Shown piece after piece: positions 26,515 through 34,688 of a stretch of 64,000 nt of DNA. The stretch's first letter is position 1. Each line of letters begins with the position of its first letter. The DNA is from Micromonospora endolithica (GTDB lineage: Bacteria > Actinomycetota > Actinomycetes > Mycobacteriales > Micromonosporaceae). Location: assembly GCF_003626595.1 (NCBI RefSeq), contig NZ_RBAK01000017.1, positions 50,356 through 114,355 of the forward strand. The letters run 5' to 3'. Both the position numbers and the translations under genes were made by a program. The notes beneath the pieces were generated by a model that saw nothing but the letters and a program-made list of their open reading frames with translations, did not search any database and was not told the origin of the DNA.

Positions 26515-26637
26515 TCAGCGGCGGAACATCGCGCGGATCGCGGCGAGCAGCAGCAGGCCGCCCACCACCAGGCCGAGCAGGCGTACGCCGGGGATGTCGG
26601 CCGGGCTCGTCGCGTCGGCCAGCAGCACGGTGTCCAT
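26515..26637 (-). CDS. Small single-pass membrane protein
   Basis: A 40-residue reading, MDTVLLADATSPADIPGVRL, then a hydrophobic stretch LLGLVVGGLLLLAAIRA and a basic end MFRR. This single-helix, N-out design with clear stop and ATG, in an 80-bp gap after the LLM gene start, fits a real short gene on the same strand. There is no good Shine-Dalgarno and no known function. Confidence 0.5.
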   Translation of the reverse strand: MDTVLLADATSPADIPGVRLLGLVVGGLLLLAAIRAMFRR

Positions 26638-26773
26638 ACCCGCACTCTCGCCGTCCCGCCCCGTCCCAGCAACTGTAAGGTTTATTGACTATTTGATCGC
26701 GCGGTGTGACCATGGCTTGACCGCCGCCGGTGGCGGTCCGCCGGGGCGCGGAGGAGACGGGGGTACGACGGCA

Positions 26774-26839
26774 TGCGCGAGCTGGTCCTTCAGCACCGAG
26801 ACGGGCTGCACGCCCAGTGCGGCCGGGAGGCCGCGTGAG
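26774..26839 (+). CDS. Possible 21-codon leader ORF, HPr-like
   Basis: A short ORF (MRELVLQHRDGLHAQCGREA...) whose stop overlaps the GTG of the GH3 gene (GTGA). LQHRDGLHA resembles the start of the PTS phosphocarrier HPr (GLHARPA), but there are only 21 codons and the phosphohistidine context is changed. It could be a translational-coupling leader, a decayed HPr fragment, or chance. Confidence 0.2.
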
Positions 26840-28334
26840 TGCGCCGCAGGGGAACCTCGCGTCACTGGCCGCCGCCGTCCTGCAACCCGGGTTCGTCGGC
26901 ACCACCCCGCCACCGTGGGTCTGCCGGTGGCTCGGCGAGGGGCTCGGCGGGGTGGTGCTCTTCGCCCGCAACGTGGTCGACCCGGCGCAGGTCGCCGCGT
27001 TGACCGCGACCCTGCGCGCGGAACGGCCGGACGTCATCGTCGCCATCGACGAGGAGGCCGGCGACGTCACCCGGATCGAGTCCGGCCGGGGCAGCTCCCG
27101 ACCGGGGAACTTCGCCCTCGGCGCGGTCGACGATCCGGTGCTGACCGAGGAGGTGGCCCGCGACCTCGGCGCCGACCTGGCCGCCCTCGGGATCACCCTC
27201 GACTACGCCCCGGACGCCGACGTCAACTCGAATCCGGCCAATCCGGTGATCGGCGTACGCTCCTTCGGCGCCGAGCCCGCCCTGGTCGCCCGGCACACCG
27301 CCGCCTGGGTGCGGGGCCTCCAGACCGGCGGGGTGGCGGCCTGCGCGAAGCACTTCCCCGGCCACGGCGACACCCGGGTCGACTCCCACCACGACCTGCC
27401 GCGCATCACCGGCGACCGGGCCCGCCTGGACACCGTCGAGCTGGCGCCGTTCCGGGCCGCCGTGGACGCCGGGGTGCAGGCGGTGATGACCGGCCACCTG
27501 CTGGTCCCCGCCCTGGACCCGGAGCTGCCGGCCACCCTGAGCAGCCGCATCCTGACCGGGCTGCTCCGCGACGAGCTGGGCTTCTCCGGCGTGGTGGTCA
27601 CCGACGCGGTGGAGATGCGCGCGGTCGCCGGCCGGTACGGCTTCACCGGCGCGGCGGTGCGGGCCCTGGCCGCCGGCGCCGACGCGATCTGCGTCGGCGG
27701 GGAACACGCCGACGAGGACTCCGCCCGCCGGCTGCGCGACGCGATCGTGACCGCCGTCGTCGCCGGCGACCTGCCCGAGGAACGGCTCACCGAGGCGGCC
27801 AAGCGGGTCGGCCAGCTCGCCGCCTGGACGGTGGCCGCCCGGACCGACCGCCCGCTGCGCGCCCTCGCCGCGGACCCGTGTTCGGTGGTCGGCCTGGCCG
27901 CCGCCCGCCGCGCCGTCCGGGTCACCACCGCGCCGGCGGGCCACGGGACGCTGCCGCTGGCCGGCCCCGCGCACGTGGTGGAGTTCGAGCCGCCGCGCAA
28001 CATCGCCATCGGGGCGGAGACACCGTGGGGCCTGGCCGCCCCGCTGACCGACCTGCTGCCCGGCACCACCACCGTCCGGTACGCCGAGAGCGGGGTGCCC
28101 GCCGACCCGACCGGGGCGGCGACCGGCCGGCCCCTGGTGCTGGTGGTGCGGGACCTGCACCGGCACGACTGGATGCGCCGGGCGGTGGACCGGGCGCTGG
28201 CCACCCGCCCGGACGCGGTGGTCGTCGAGCTGGGCGTACCCGAACTGGTCACCGGCACCGTGCACGTGGCGACCCACGGCGCCACCCGCGCCGGTGCCCG
28301 CGCCGCGGCCGAGGTGCTCACCGGCGGCCGGTGA
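26835..28334 (+). CDS. Glycoside hydrolase family 3, NagZ-type beta-N-acetylhexosaminidase
   Basis: 499 residues, cytoplasmic (no signal peptide). The NagZ-type signature KHFPGHGDTRVDSHHDLP contains H173 (catalytic dyad), and the nucleophile is D257 in VVVTDAVEM. NagZ enzymes remove N-acetylglucosamine from peptidoglycan turnover fragments; some GH3 relatives are phosphorylases. The ~190-residue C-terminal region after the barrel is longer than in E. coli NagZ and resembles the second domain of Gram-positive NagZ. GTG 26835 follows GGGAGG. Confidence 0.9.
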   Translation: MSAPQGNLASLAAAVLQPGFVGTTPPPWVCRWLGEGLGGVVLFARNVVDPAQVAALTATLRAERPDVIVAIDEEAGDVTRIESGRGSSRPGNFALGAVDDPVLTEEVARDLGADLAALGITLDYAPDADVNSNPANPVIGVRSFGAEPALVARHTAAWVRGLQTGGVAACAKHFPGHGDTRVDSHHDLPRITGDRARLDTVELAPFRAAVDAGVQAVMTGHLLVPALDPELPATLSSRILTGLLRDELGFSGVVVTDAVEMRAVAGRYGFTGAAVRALAAGADAICVGGEHADEDSARRLRDAIVTAVVAGDLPEERLTEAAKRVGQLAAWTVAARTDRPLRALAADPCSVVGLAAARRAVRVTTAPAGHGTLPLAGPAHVVEFEPPRNIAIGAETPWGLAAPLTDLLPGTTTVRYAESGVPADPTGAATGRPLVLVVRDLHRHDWMRRAVDRALATRPDAVVVELGVPELVTGTVHVATHGATRAGARAAAEVLTGGR

Positions 28335-28337
28335 GAT

Positions 28338-28634
28338 TCACCGCCTCGGCGGTTCGATGGTGACCAGGTCCGCGTACTCGGGGTGGCGCTCGATGAACGC
28401 CGCCATGAACGGGCAGCGCGGCACCACCCGGGTGCCGCGCTCCCGCAACTGGTCGAGGGTGCCGCGGATCAGCGCGGCACCGACGCCCATGTTCTGGAAC
28501 CGCTCCTCGACCTGGGTGTGGGTGAAGACCAGCACCTCGCCCCGGGGCAGGTAGGCGCTGAATCCGGCCAGCGCGTCGTCGACCAGGATCTCGAAGCGGT
28601 GCTTGGCGGGGTTGTCCTCGACCAGGGTGCTCAC
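28338..28634 (-). CDS. GNAT family N-acetyltransferase (YjdJ-like, N-acetyltransferase type 2)
   Basis: 98 residues, beginning (V)STLVEDNPAKHRFEILVDD with VFTHTQVEERFQNMGVGAAL (the acetyl-CoA loop) and the final GTRVVPRCPFMAAFIERHPE. This is the compact Gcn5-like group of the Arabidopsis/human GTLF3B/YjdJ type. Acceptor unknown. GTG 28634 overlaps the stop of the upstream aminotransferase gene by 4 bp, indicating co-translation. Confidence 0.9.
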   Translation of the reverse strand: MSTLVEDNPAKHRFEILVDDALAGFSAYLPRGEVLVFTHTQVEERFQNMGVGAALIRGTLDQLRERGTRVVPRCPFMAAFIERHPEYADLVTIEPPRR

Positions 28635-29857
28635 CCGGCCATTGTGCCCCCGCCCGTGGCCAGCCGGTCCAGTTCGGTGAGCAGTCGCTCCACCTCGTCG
28701 AGGGTGTTGTAGTGGTAGATGCTGGCCCGCACCGCCCCGCCGCTGTCGCGCAGCCCCATCGCCTGGAAGTACTCGTAGGCGTAGTAGTCGCCGGACGACA
28801 GGCAGAACCCGGCCCCGCCGAGCGCCTCCTGGGTGGCCTGCGGCGACATCCCGGCGAGGCGGAACGACACCGTCGGGCAGCGCCGCGCCGGCGACCCCAG
28901 CACGGTCACCCCCGGCAGCCCGGCCAGCCCGGCGAGCAGCCGCTCCAGCAGTGACTCCTCGTGCGTCTGGGCGGCGGCCAGGCCGGCCCGCAGCCGGGTA
29001 CGCCGGTCTCCGGTGGCCCGGGGGTCCAACCCGGCCAGGTGGTCCACGGCGGCGGCGACCCCGGCCAGCAGCGGGAAGCTCGGGGTGCCGTACTCGAACC
29101 GGTCGGGCACCGCGTCGGAGGAGGGCAGCAGCTTCTCCGGTCGGAGCCGCTCCCACAGCGCCGGGTCGGCGACCATCGCCGCCAGGTGCGGCCCGGACCA
29201 CTTGTAGGCGCTGGTCACCAGCACGTCGGCACCCAACGCGGCCAGGTCGGTCGGACCGTGCGGCACCGAGTGCACCCCGTCGACGCAGACCAGCGCGCCG
29301 ACCGCGTGCGCGGTCTTGGCGATCGCCGCCACGTCCGGCACGGTGCCGATCGCGTTGCTCCCGGCGGTCACCGCGACCAGCCGGGTCCGCTCGCCGACCA
29401 GGTCGGCGTACTGCCCGGCCGGCAGCTCGCCGGTGGCCGGATCGAACTCCGCCCAGCGCACGGTCGCGCCGGCGGCCTCGGCGGCGGCCACCCACGGCCG
29501 CACGTTGGCGTCGTGGTCGAGCCGGGAGACCACCACCTCGTCGCCCGGCCGCCAGCCGGCGCCGAGGGTCCGGGCCAGGGTGTACGTCAGCGCGGTCGCG
29601 CTCGGCCCGAGCACCACCCCGGTCGGGTCGGCCCCGAGCAGGTCGGCGACGGCCACCCGGGCGGCGGTCACCAATTCCAGCGAGCGCCGGCCGGGGGTGA
29701 ACGCGGCGCTGCGGTTGCCGATCGCGGCACGCATCGCGCCGGTGACCGCGTCGATCACCGGTGCGGCGGTCTGCGTGCCACCGGCGCCGTCGAAGTGGAC
29801 GAAGCCCTCGGTCAGGGCGGGGTAGGCGGCCCGGGTGCGGGCGATGTCGAACGGCAT
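28631..29857 (-). CDS. Cysteine desulfurase-like class V aminotransferase
   Basis: 408 residues, PLP-dependent. It opens MPFDIARTRAAYPAL and VHFDGAGGTQTAAPVIDAV; PLP lysine is K219 in TSAYKWSGPH, with VDGVHSVPHG upstream. It belongs to the TIGR01976-like group of cysteine desulfurase-like proteins, which often lack the flexible-loop cysteine needed for sulfur mobilisation; FCLSSGDYY near the C-terminus is at a comparable region, so true desulfurase activity is uncertain. Co-translated with the GNAT gene. Confidence 0.9.
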   Translation of the reverse strand: MPFDIARTRAAYPALTEGFVHFDGAGGTQTAAPVIDAVTGAMRAAIGNRSAAFTPGRRSLELVTAARVAVADLLGADPTGVVLGPSATALTYTLARTLGAGWRPGDEVVVSRLDHDANVRPWVAAAEAAGATVRWAEFDPATGELPAGQYADLVGERTRLVAVTAGSNAIGTVPDVAAIAKTAHAVGALVCVDGVHSVPHGPTDLAALGADVLVTSAYKWSGPHLAAMVADPALWERLRPEKLLPSSDAVPDRFEYGTPSFPLLAGVAAAVDHLAGLDPRATGDRRTRLRAGLAAAQTHEESLLERLLAGLAGLPGVTVLGSPARRCPTVSFRLAGMSPQATQEALGGAGFCLSSGDYYAYEYFQAMGLRDSGGAVRASIYHYNTLDEVERLLTELDRLATGGGTMAG

Positions 29858-29971
29858 GACCGGACCCTAACCCCGGCCCCGGAACGCCCGCGCCCGCGCC
29901 CCGCGCCGCCGCCCTGCCCGACCCGCCGCCGGGCGGTGGTGACTTCGCTTGCGTCTCGTACCCTTGGCGGG

Positions 29972-30328
29972 GTGACGAACCGACGCGTGATCCCCCCGAT
30001 GACCCCCACCCGCCGAGCCGCCGGCCTGCTGGCCGGCCTGGCGCTCGGCGTCGCCGTGCTCGCCGGATGCAGCTCCGAGGGCGCCGAGACCGACTGCGGG
30101 CTGGACGCCTGCACCGTCACCTTCGACCGTGGGGTCAACGCCGAGGCCAACATCCTCGGCGTGAAGGCCAAGCTGATCGGTGCGCAGGACGACCAGGTCA
30201 CCGTGGAGGTCGCCGGTGAGCAGCTGACCCTGACCACCGGGCAGCAGGCCGCCGAGGTCGGCGGCCTGGCGGTCACCCTGGACAGCGTCACCGACCAGAA
30301 CGTCACGCTGCGGGTGGCCCGCAACTAG
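29972..30328 (+). CDS. Putative lipoprotein
   Basis: 118 residues. A signal peptide with arginine-rich start (MTNRRVIPPMTPTRRA) and hydrophobic core AGLLAGLALGVAVLAGC ends at the lipobox LAGC with Cys33. The mature part is small and beta-rich (VNAEANILGVKAKLIGAQDD; VTVEVAGEQLTL). Not recognised beyond that. GTG 29972 lies next to GGCGGG; ATG 29999 is an alternative. Confidence 0.75.
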   Translation: MTNRRVIPPMTPTRRAAGLLAGLALGVAVLAGCSSEGAETDCGLDACTVTFDRGVNAEANILGVKAKLIGAQDDQVTVEVAGEQLTLTTGQQAAEVGGLAVTLDSVTDQNVTLRVARN

Positions 30329-30392
30329 GCAACCGCAGGTGGGTGGCGGTGCCCGACGTTTGGAAATCTTCGCAACCGGAGATTGAGGCGCC

Positions 30393-31211
30393 ATGTCTCT
30401 CACCCGGAACGCCGAAAGCACCGCCAACCGCACGGCGAACAGCAGGTGGTTGGAACTCCTCGCCCGGGCCGGTTTCATCGGCTACGGCATCGTGCACCTG
30501 CTGTTCGCCTGGCTGGCCCTGCAGATCGCGTTCGGCAACGCCGCCGCCGACGGCGACCAGTCCGGCGCGCTGCGTACCCTCGCCGCCCAGCCGCTGGGCA
30601 GGTTCATCGTCATCGCGATCGCCGTCGGCATGCTGGCCATGGCGATCTGGCAGGCCCTGGAAGCGGCGGTGGGCCACCGCACCGAGGGCGACGACCGCAC
30701 CCGGGAGCGGATTTTCTCGGCGGCGCGCACGCTGGTCTACCTCTGGCTGGCCTGGACCGCCTACAAGGTCGTCTCCAACGCCAACTCCGACAGCGCCAGC
30801 CAGCAGCAGGAGCTGTCCGCCCGGCTGATGGAGTCCACCGGTGGCCGGTGGCTGGTGGGCCTCGCCGGCCTGGTGCTGCTCGGCGTCGGCGTCGGCATGG
30901 TGATCTACGGCGTCAAGAAGAAGTTCATGAAGCGCCTGAAGACCGGCGAGATGTCGGCCAAGACCAGCCAGCTCGCCCGCCGGCTGGGCATGGCCGGGTA
31001 CGCCGCGCGGGGCACCGCCTTCGGCATCACCGGCCTGCTCGTCGTGCTGGCCGCGGTCAACTACGACCCGGAGAAGGCGCGTGGCCTGGACGCCGCGCTG
31101 CGTACGCTGCGTGACCAGTCGTACGGCCCGATCCTGCTCGTCCTGGTCGCGCTGGGCATCGCCGCTTTCGGTGTGTACTGCTTCCTCCAGTCCCGGTACC
31201 GCAAGGTCTGA
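30393..31211 (+). CDS. DUF1206 domain membrane protein
   Basis: 272 residues with six predicted helices in three pairs, each pair resembling the last: GFIGYGIVHLLFAWLALQIA, LARRLGMAGYAARGTAFGIT and similar, the internal triplication typical of DUF1206. AT start with GGAG site (ggagattgaggcgcc). The role is unknown; the family is widespread in actinobacteria and cyanobacteria. Confidence 0.9.
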   Translation: MSLTRNAESTANRTANSRWLELLARAGFIGYGIVHLLFAWLALQIAFGNAAADGDQSGALRTLAAQPLGRFIVIAIAVGMLAMAIWQALEAAVGHRTEGDDRTRERIFSAARTLVYLWLAWTAYKVVSNANSDSASQQQELSARLMESTGGRWLVGLAGLVLLGVGVGMVIYGVKKKFMKRLKTGEMSAKTSQLARRLGMAGYAARGTAFGITGLLVVLAAVNYDPEKARGLDAALRTLRDQSYGPILLVLVALGIAAFGVYCFLQSRYRKV

Positions 31212-31293
31212 GGTTGGTCGATTCCGGGTTCGCCGGGCACCATGGGGCCTTTGCCCGAAGCGCCGTTGCCCGGACGGAGAGGGAGAAGAACAC

Positions 31294-32490
31294 GTGCAGA
31301 GGTACCTCTGGACGATCGTCGCCGTGCTCGCCGCGGCGGCGATCGCCCTGCTGGTGGTGGAGGTCGTGCACCGGGTGATCCGGCGGCTCGGCCGGCGCTC
31401 GCTGCTGATGACCGAGCTCACCCAGCACGCCCACCGCTCGTTCCAGGTCGCGGCGACCGTCCTCGCCGTGCAGTTCGCGGTCCGCTTCAGCACCGGCTAC
31501 GCGGTCGGCACCGAGTGGCGGCAGGTGTTGCTGCACATCCTGGTGCTCACCGTGATAGCGACCGCTGCCTGGCTGGTCGCCGCGCTGCTGGTGGTGGCCG
31601 AGGACACCGCGCTGGCCCGGTTCCGGGTGGACGTGCCGGACAACCGGCACGCCCGGCGGGTACGCACCCAGGTGGTGATGCTGCGCCGGCTGACCATCGC
31701 GGTGATCGTCGTGCTGACCGTCGGCGTGATGCTGATGACCTTCCCGGCGGTCCGGGGCATCGGCGCCGGCGTGCTGACCAGCGCCGGTGTGGTCGGTGTG
31801 GTCGCCGCGCTGGCCGCGCAGAGCCTGCTCGGCAACGTCTTCGCCGGTCTCCAGCTCGCCTTCAGTGACGCGGTGCGCCTCGACGACGTGGTGGTCGTCG
31901 AGGGGGAGTGGGGCCGGATCGAGGAGCTGACCCTCAGTTACGTGGTGGTGCAGATCTGGGACGACCGCCGGCTGATCCTGCCCACGTCGTACTTCACCAG
32001 CACCCCGTTCCAGAACTGGACCCGCACTGAGGCGGCGGTGCTCGGCACCGCCGAGTTCGACGTCGACTGGTCGGTCCCGGTGCAGGCGATGCGGGAGGAA
32101 CTGCGCCGGCTGGTGGAGAGCAGCGAGCTGTGGGACGGCCGGGTCTGCGTCCTGCAGGTCACCGACGCGACCGGCGGCACGATCAAGGTCCGGGCCCTGG
32201 TCAGCGCCGCGAACGCCGGCAGCCTGTGGGACCTGCGCTGCCTGGTCCGCGAGCACCTGGTCGCCTGGGTACGCGACCACCGGCCCACCGCGATGCCGCG
32301 GATGCGCGCCGAGGTCGGCGACGCCGGCAGCGATCTGGCCTGGCAGTGGGTGCAGCCCCGGCGACCGGTCCGCCGCCTGGGCGACGGCGACGTCCCCGAC
32401 GACGCCCGGATCTTCGGTGGCAGCGACGACGGTGACGCCCGTAGCGAGGCCTTCGTCGGGCCGGACGAGCCCGTCGAGGCCCGCCGCTGA
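31294..32490 (+). CDS. Mechanosensitive ion channel family protein (MscS type)
   Basis: 398 residues. Four N-terminal membrane segments lead to the pore helix VVGVVAALAAQSLLGNVFAG and the MscS beta domain LAFSDAVRLDDVVVVEGEWG, ending in the cytoplasmic VDWSVPVQAMREELRRLVES region. It should open under membrane tension to release solutes in osmotic downshock. The final ~60 residues are an acidic, probably disordered tail. GTG 31294 follows GAGAGGGAGAAG. It is 82 bp from the DUF1206 gene, so they may be co-transcribed. Confidence 0.93.
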   Translation: MQRYLWTIVAVLAAAAIALLVVEVVHRVIRRLGRRSLLMTELTQHAHRSFQVAATVLAVQFAVRFSTGYAVGTEWRQVLLHILVLTVIATAAWLVAALLVVAEDTALARFRVDVPDNRHARRVRTQVVMLRRLTIAVIVVLTVGVMLMTFPAVRGIGAGVLTSAGVVGVVAALAAQSLLGNVFAGLQLAFSDAVRLDDVVVVEGEWGRIEELTLSYVVVQIWDDRRLILPTSYFTSTPFQNWTRTEAAVLGTAEFDVDWSVPVQAMREELRRLVESSELWDGRVCVLQVTDATGGTIKVRALVSAANAGSLWDLRCLVREHLVAWVRDHRPTAMPRMRAEVGDAGSDLAWQWVQPRRPVRRLGDGDVPDDARIFGGSDDGDARSEAFVGPDEPVEARR

Positions 32491-32545
32491 GCGTCGGTGC
32501 CGCCGCTGGGCGTCGGTGCGGCCGCTGGGCGTCGGTGCCGCTGGC
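32491..32545. repeat. 19-bp tandem repeat, about 2.8 copies
   Basis: Units at 32491, 32510 and 32529 of GCGTCGGTGCCGCCGCTGG, with one G/C change in the second and three bases missing in the third. It begins right at the stop codon of the MscS gene, whose last codons (GCCCGCCGCTGA) resemble the unit end. Confidence 0.7.
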
Positions 32546-33015
32546 TGCGTCCGAATCCGTTCGTCCCCGGAGCCCTCGGTGCCTTCCCCGGCACCGAGTG
32601 TTCGTGGTGCGGGGGTCGTGACGGCGGGGTGTGACGCGCCGCCGGTCGGACCGGCCGTGCCACGCTCCGGTCGCTTTCGACCTGAGTCACTGATGCCATC
32701 GCGCCGGTGATCCATCCGCGTCATCAGCTCGAAAGGACAGCGATCGACCTACGGCCTGGGTCGGGCCGGCCAGCCGCGCCGGCGTGGGCACAACGGCTGT
32801 GCCGGTGGGTCGGGGTCCGGGCGTGACCTTGGGAATGTGGGGGCGTTTGGTGTGGTGGGGGCGGGATGGGGTGACCCGGGAAGTTTGACCGGGCGTTTGG
32901 TGGGGACCTGCTGCGCGAGGCTTCCGTTCCCGGCCTGCCGGCCGGAGAATCATGAACAGGATTGACCGGCGGCGACTCCGGGCATACAGCGCGGTGATGA
33001 TGAAAGGAGGACAGC
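32491..33015. other. Non-coding gap with short tandem repeats
   Basis: 525 bases with no convincing gene. It opens with about 2.8 copies of a 19-bp repeat (GCGTCGGTGCCGCCGCTGG) at 32491–32545. Further on, GGGCGTTTGGTG occurs at 32841 and again at 32891, 50 bp apart. The possible minus-strand readings are rich in Pro, Arg and Thr and have no family features. The promoter of the holin/DUF3618/DUF4235 operon must lie in the last part. Confidence 0.5.
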
Positions 33016-33450
33016 ATGGCTGACGTGGCGAATGCCCGCACCACCCACAACGGGAGCGAACCGTCCACCGCCGAGCTGGTGCAACGGGCCACGGAGCAGG
33101 TCTCCCGTCTGGTCCGCGACGAACTGGCCTTGGCGCGGGCGGAGCTGACCCAGAAGGGCAAGCACGCCGGTATCGGCATCGGCCTCTTCGGCGGCGGCGG
33201 TGCGCTGGCGCTCTACGGCCTCGGTGCCCTGGTCGCCACCGCGATCCTGCTGCTCGACCTGGTCCTGCCCGCCTGGGCGGCCGCCCTGATCGTCGCGGTG
33301 GTGCTCTTCGCGGTGGCCGGGGTGCTGGCGCTGGTCGGCAAGAAGCAGGTCAGCCAGGCGGTCCCGCCGATGCCGGAGGCGGCGGTGCGCAGCGTCCGCG
33401 CGGACGTGGACACGGTCACCGCCGCGGTGAAGGACAGGGGACGGGCATGA
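33016..33450 (+). CDS. Phage holin family / DUF1469 (Holin-X) membrane protein
   Basis: 144 residues: an N-terminal amphipathic helix (ELVQRATEQVSRLVRDELAL) and two hydrophobic helices (LFGGGGALALYGLGALVATA; ALIVAVVLFAVAGVLALVG). Called holin-X by databases because of its topology, but it is a chromosomal actinobacterial protein rather than a phage lysis protein. ATG 33016 follows a strong AAAGGAGGACAGC. First gene of a tight three-gene operon. Confidence 0.88.
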   Translation: MADVANARTTHNGSEPSTAELVQRATEQVSRLVRDELALARAELTQKGKHAGIGIGLFGGGGALALYGLGALVATAILLLDLVLPAWAAALIVAVVLFAVAGVLALVGKKQVSQAVPPMPEAAVRSVRADVDTVTAAVKDRGRA

Positions 33451-33794
33451 CGGGCAACGGGCGGGGCACCGGTGACACCGAGGCCCTGCGGGAGGAGATC
33501 CGGCGAACCCGGGTCGAGTTGGGCGAGACGATGGAGGCCCTCGCGGCCAAGGCGGACGTGAAGGCGCGCCTGCGCTCGTCGGCCGACCAGGCGAAGGACC
33601 GGATGCGGGAACAGGCCGCGCAGACCGTCGCCCGGGTACGCGGGCAGGCCGCCCAGGGTGCCCAGGTGGCGCGCGCGCAGGCACAGGAGCGGGGCGAGAT
33701 CGTCCGGCGCAACCCGACGCCGTTCGCGGCGTTGGCCGCCGGTGCGGTCGTCGCCGTGGTGGTACTGATGATCGTGCGGGGGAGACGCAGGTGA
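33447..33794 (+). CDS. DUF3618 domain protein
   Basis: 115 residues. DUF3618 is visible in IRRTRVELGETMEALAAKAD, followed by a long alanine/glutamine-rich amphipathic helix that could be coiled coil and one C-terminal helix AALAAGAVVAVVVLMIVRG. It is therefore anchored by its C-terminus. Overlaps the holin gene by 4 bp and the following gene by 4 bp; the trio recurs together in actinobacteria. Confidence 0.88.
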   Translation: MTGNGRGTGDTEALREEIRRTRVELGETMEALAAKADVKARLRSSADQAKDRMREQAAQTVARVRGQAAQGAQVARAQAQERGEIVRRNPTPFAALAAGAVVAVVVLMIVRGRRR

Positions 33795-34063
33795 GCAACC
33801 GGATCGGAAAGACCGCGTACCGGCCGGTCGGCGTGCTGATGGGCTTCGCGGCGGGTGCCGTCGCGGGCGCCATCTTCCGGCAGGTGTGGAAGATGACCGC
33901 CGGTGACGGCGAGGCGCCCGACCCCACCGACGAGGACCGTGGCTGGGGCGAGATCCTGGCCGCCGCGGCGTTGCAGGGTGCGATCTTCTCGGTGGTGCGG
34001 GCGGCCGTGGACCGGGGTGGAGCGGTGGGCGTACGACGGATGACCGGTCACTGGCCGGACTGA
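33791..34063 (+). CDS. DUF4235 domain membrane protein
   Basis: 90 residues. Two hydrophobic helices (PVGVLMGFAAGAVAGAIFRQ and ILAAAALQGAIFSVVRAAVD) flank the loop APDPTDEDRGWGEI, typical of DUF4235. GTG start overlaps the DUF3618 gene. Function unknown; probably forms an envelope complex with its two operon partners. Confidence 0.88.
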   Translation: MSNRIGKTAYRPVGVLMGFAAGAVAGAIFRQVWKMTAGDGEAPDPTDEDRGWGEILAAAALQGAIFSVVRAAVDRGGAVGVRRMTGHWPD

Positions 34064-34077
34064 CGTGAGCGCCACCG

Positions 34078-34109
34078 GGCCCCCGCATCGTATCGACGGT
34101 ACGGGGGCC
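34078..34109 (+). terminator. Terminator after the DUF4235 operon
   Basis: GGCCCCCG (34078–34085) pairs perfectly with CGGGGGCC (34102–34109), 16-base loop, followed by TTCT. It closes the holin/DUF3618/DUF4235 transcript. Confidence 0.7.
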
Positions 34110-34185
34110 TTCTGGCGTGGTGACAAGGGCCCGCCCAGCGGATCTTCGGCAGCCGTCAGGTCACATGTCGGAGAATTTCGTCGGC

Positions 34186-34351
34186 TAGGCTGTGCAGAGT
34201 TTTTGCGGCCGTGGTTTGCTGTTCCACGCTGTTGCGAGATGGCGTGGGTTGAGAGAAGTCTCCTGTCGGGGGCCGCCTCAGGCGCCGCTGCTCGAAAACG
34301 GCCAATCGGCCGCACGGCGTGCTCGGCCGCCAGTTTTAGAAGGAGATACAC
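34186..34351 (+). promoter_or_regulatory. Leader of the cold-shock gene with strong ribosome site
   Basis: The 288-bp gap before the cold-shock gene is unusually AT-rich for this DNA. TAGGCT at 34186–34191 is a possible −10, giving a leader of about 155 bases. A hairpin CCACGC/GCGTGG (34224–34229 and 34242–34247) lies inside, and the ribosome site is AGAAGGAGATACAC just before the ATG at 34352, close to the very strong phage T7 gene 10 site. Long structured leaders are known for cold-shock genes. Confidence 0.45.
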
Positions 34352-34555
34352 ATGGCGCAGGGAACCGTGAAGTGGTTCAACGCTGACAAGGGCTTCGGCT
34401 TCATCACCGTCGACGGCGGGGGTGCTGACGTGTTCGTCCACTTCTCGGCCATCCAGACCAGCGGTTACCGCACGCTGGAGGAGAACCAGCGGGTGGAGTT
34501 CGAGATCGCCCAGGGTCAGAAGGGTCCGCAGGCCGAGCAGGTCCGCCCCATCTGA
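34352..34555 (+). CDS. Cold-shock protein (CspA family)
   Basis: 67 residues, a single cold-shock domain. RNP1 is KGFGFI (13–18) and RNP2 VFVHF (27–31), preceded by GTVKWFN. It binds single-stranded RNA and DNA, melting RNA structures at low temperature or serving as a general RNA chaperone. Length and sequence match the family exactly. Own promoter and terminator make it monocistronic. Confidence 0.96.
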   Translation: MAQGTVKWFNADKGFGFITVDGGGADVFVHFSAIQTSGYRTLEENQRVEFEIAQGQKGPQAEQVRPI

Positions 34556-34612
34556 GCGGTGCCGGTCGGCAGCCGCCGGCCAGTGGGTGATCCGGCCCCC
34601 CGGATCGATGTG

Positions 34613-34644
34613 AAGCCCCGTATCCCGTCCGGGATGCGGGGCTT
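34613..34644 (+). terminator. Terminator after the cold-shock gene
   Basis: AAGCCCCGTATCCCG (34613–34627) and CGGGATGCGGGGCTT (34630–34644) pair over 15 positions with one T·G pair, followed by TCCC. With only two bases between the arms the inner pairs probably open into a loop. Confidence 0.75.
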
Positions 34645-34688
34645 TCCCTGTGCCGGCTGAGCAACCGCCCGACGGTGCGACCGTCCGG

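Noticed and set aside
32687..33179. Two short minus-strand ORFs in the MscS–holin gap
   Set aside because: Pro/Thr/Arg-rich composition, no ribosome site and no conserved motif; the second overlaps the holin gene antisense.
33016..33450. Phage lysis gene or prophage remnant suggested by the holin name
   Set aside because: No endolysin, integrase or structural gene nearby; Holin-X/DUF1469 with DUF3618 and DUF4235 is a chromosomal actinobacterial set.
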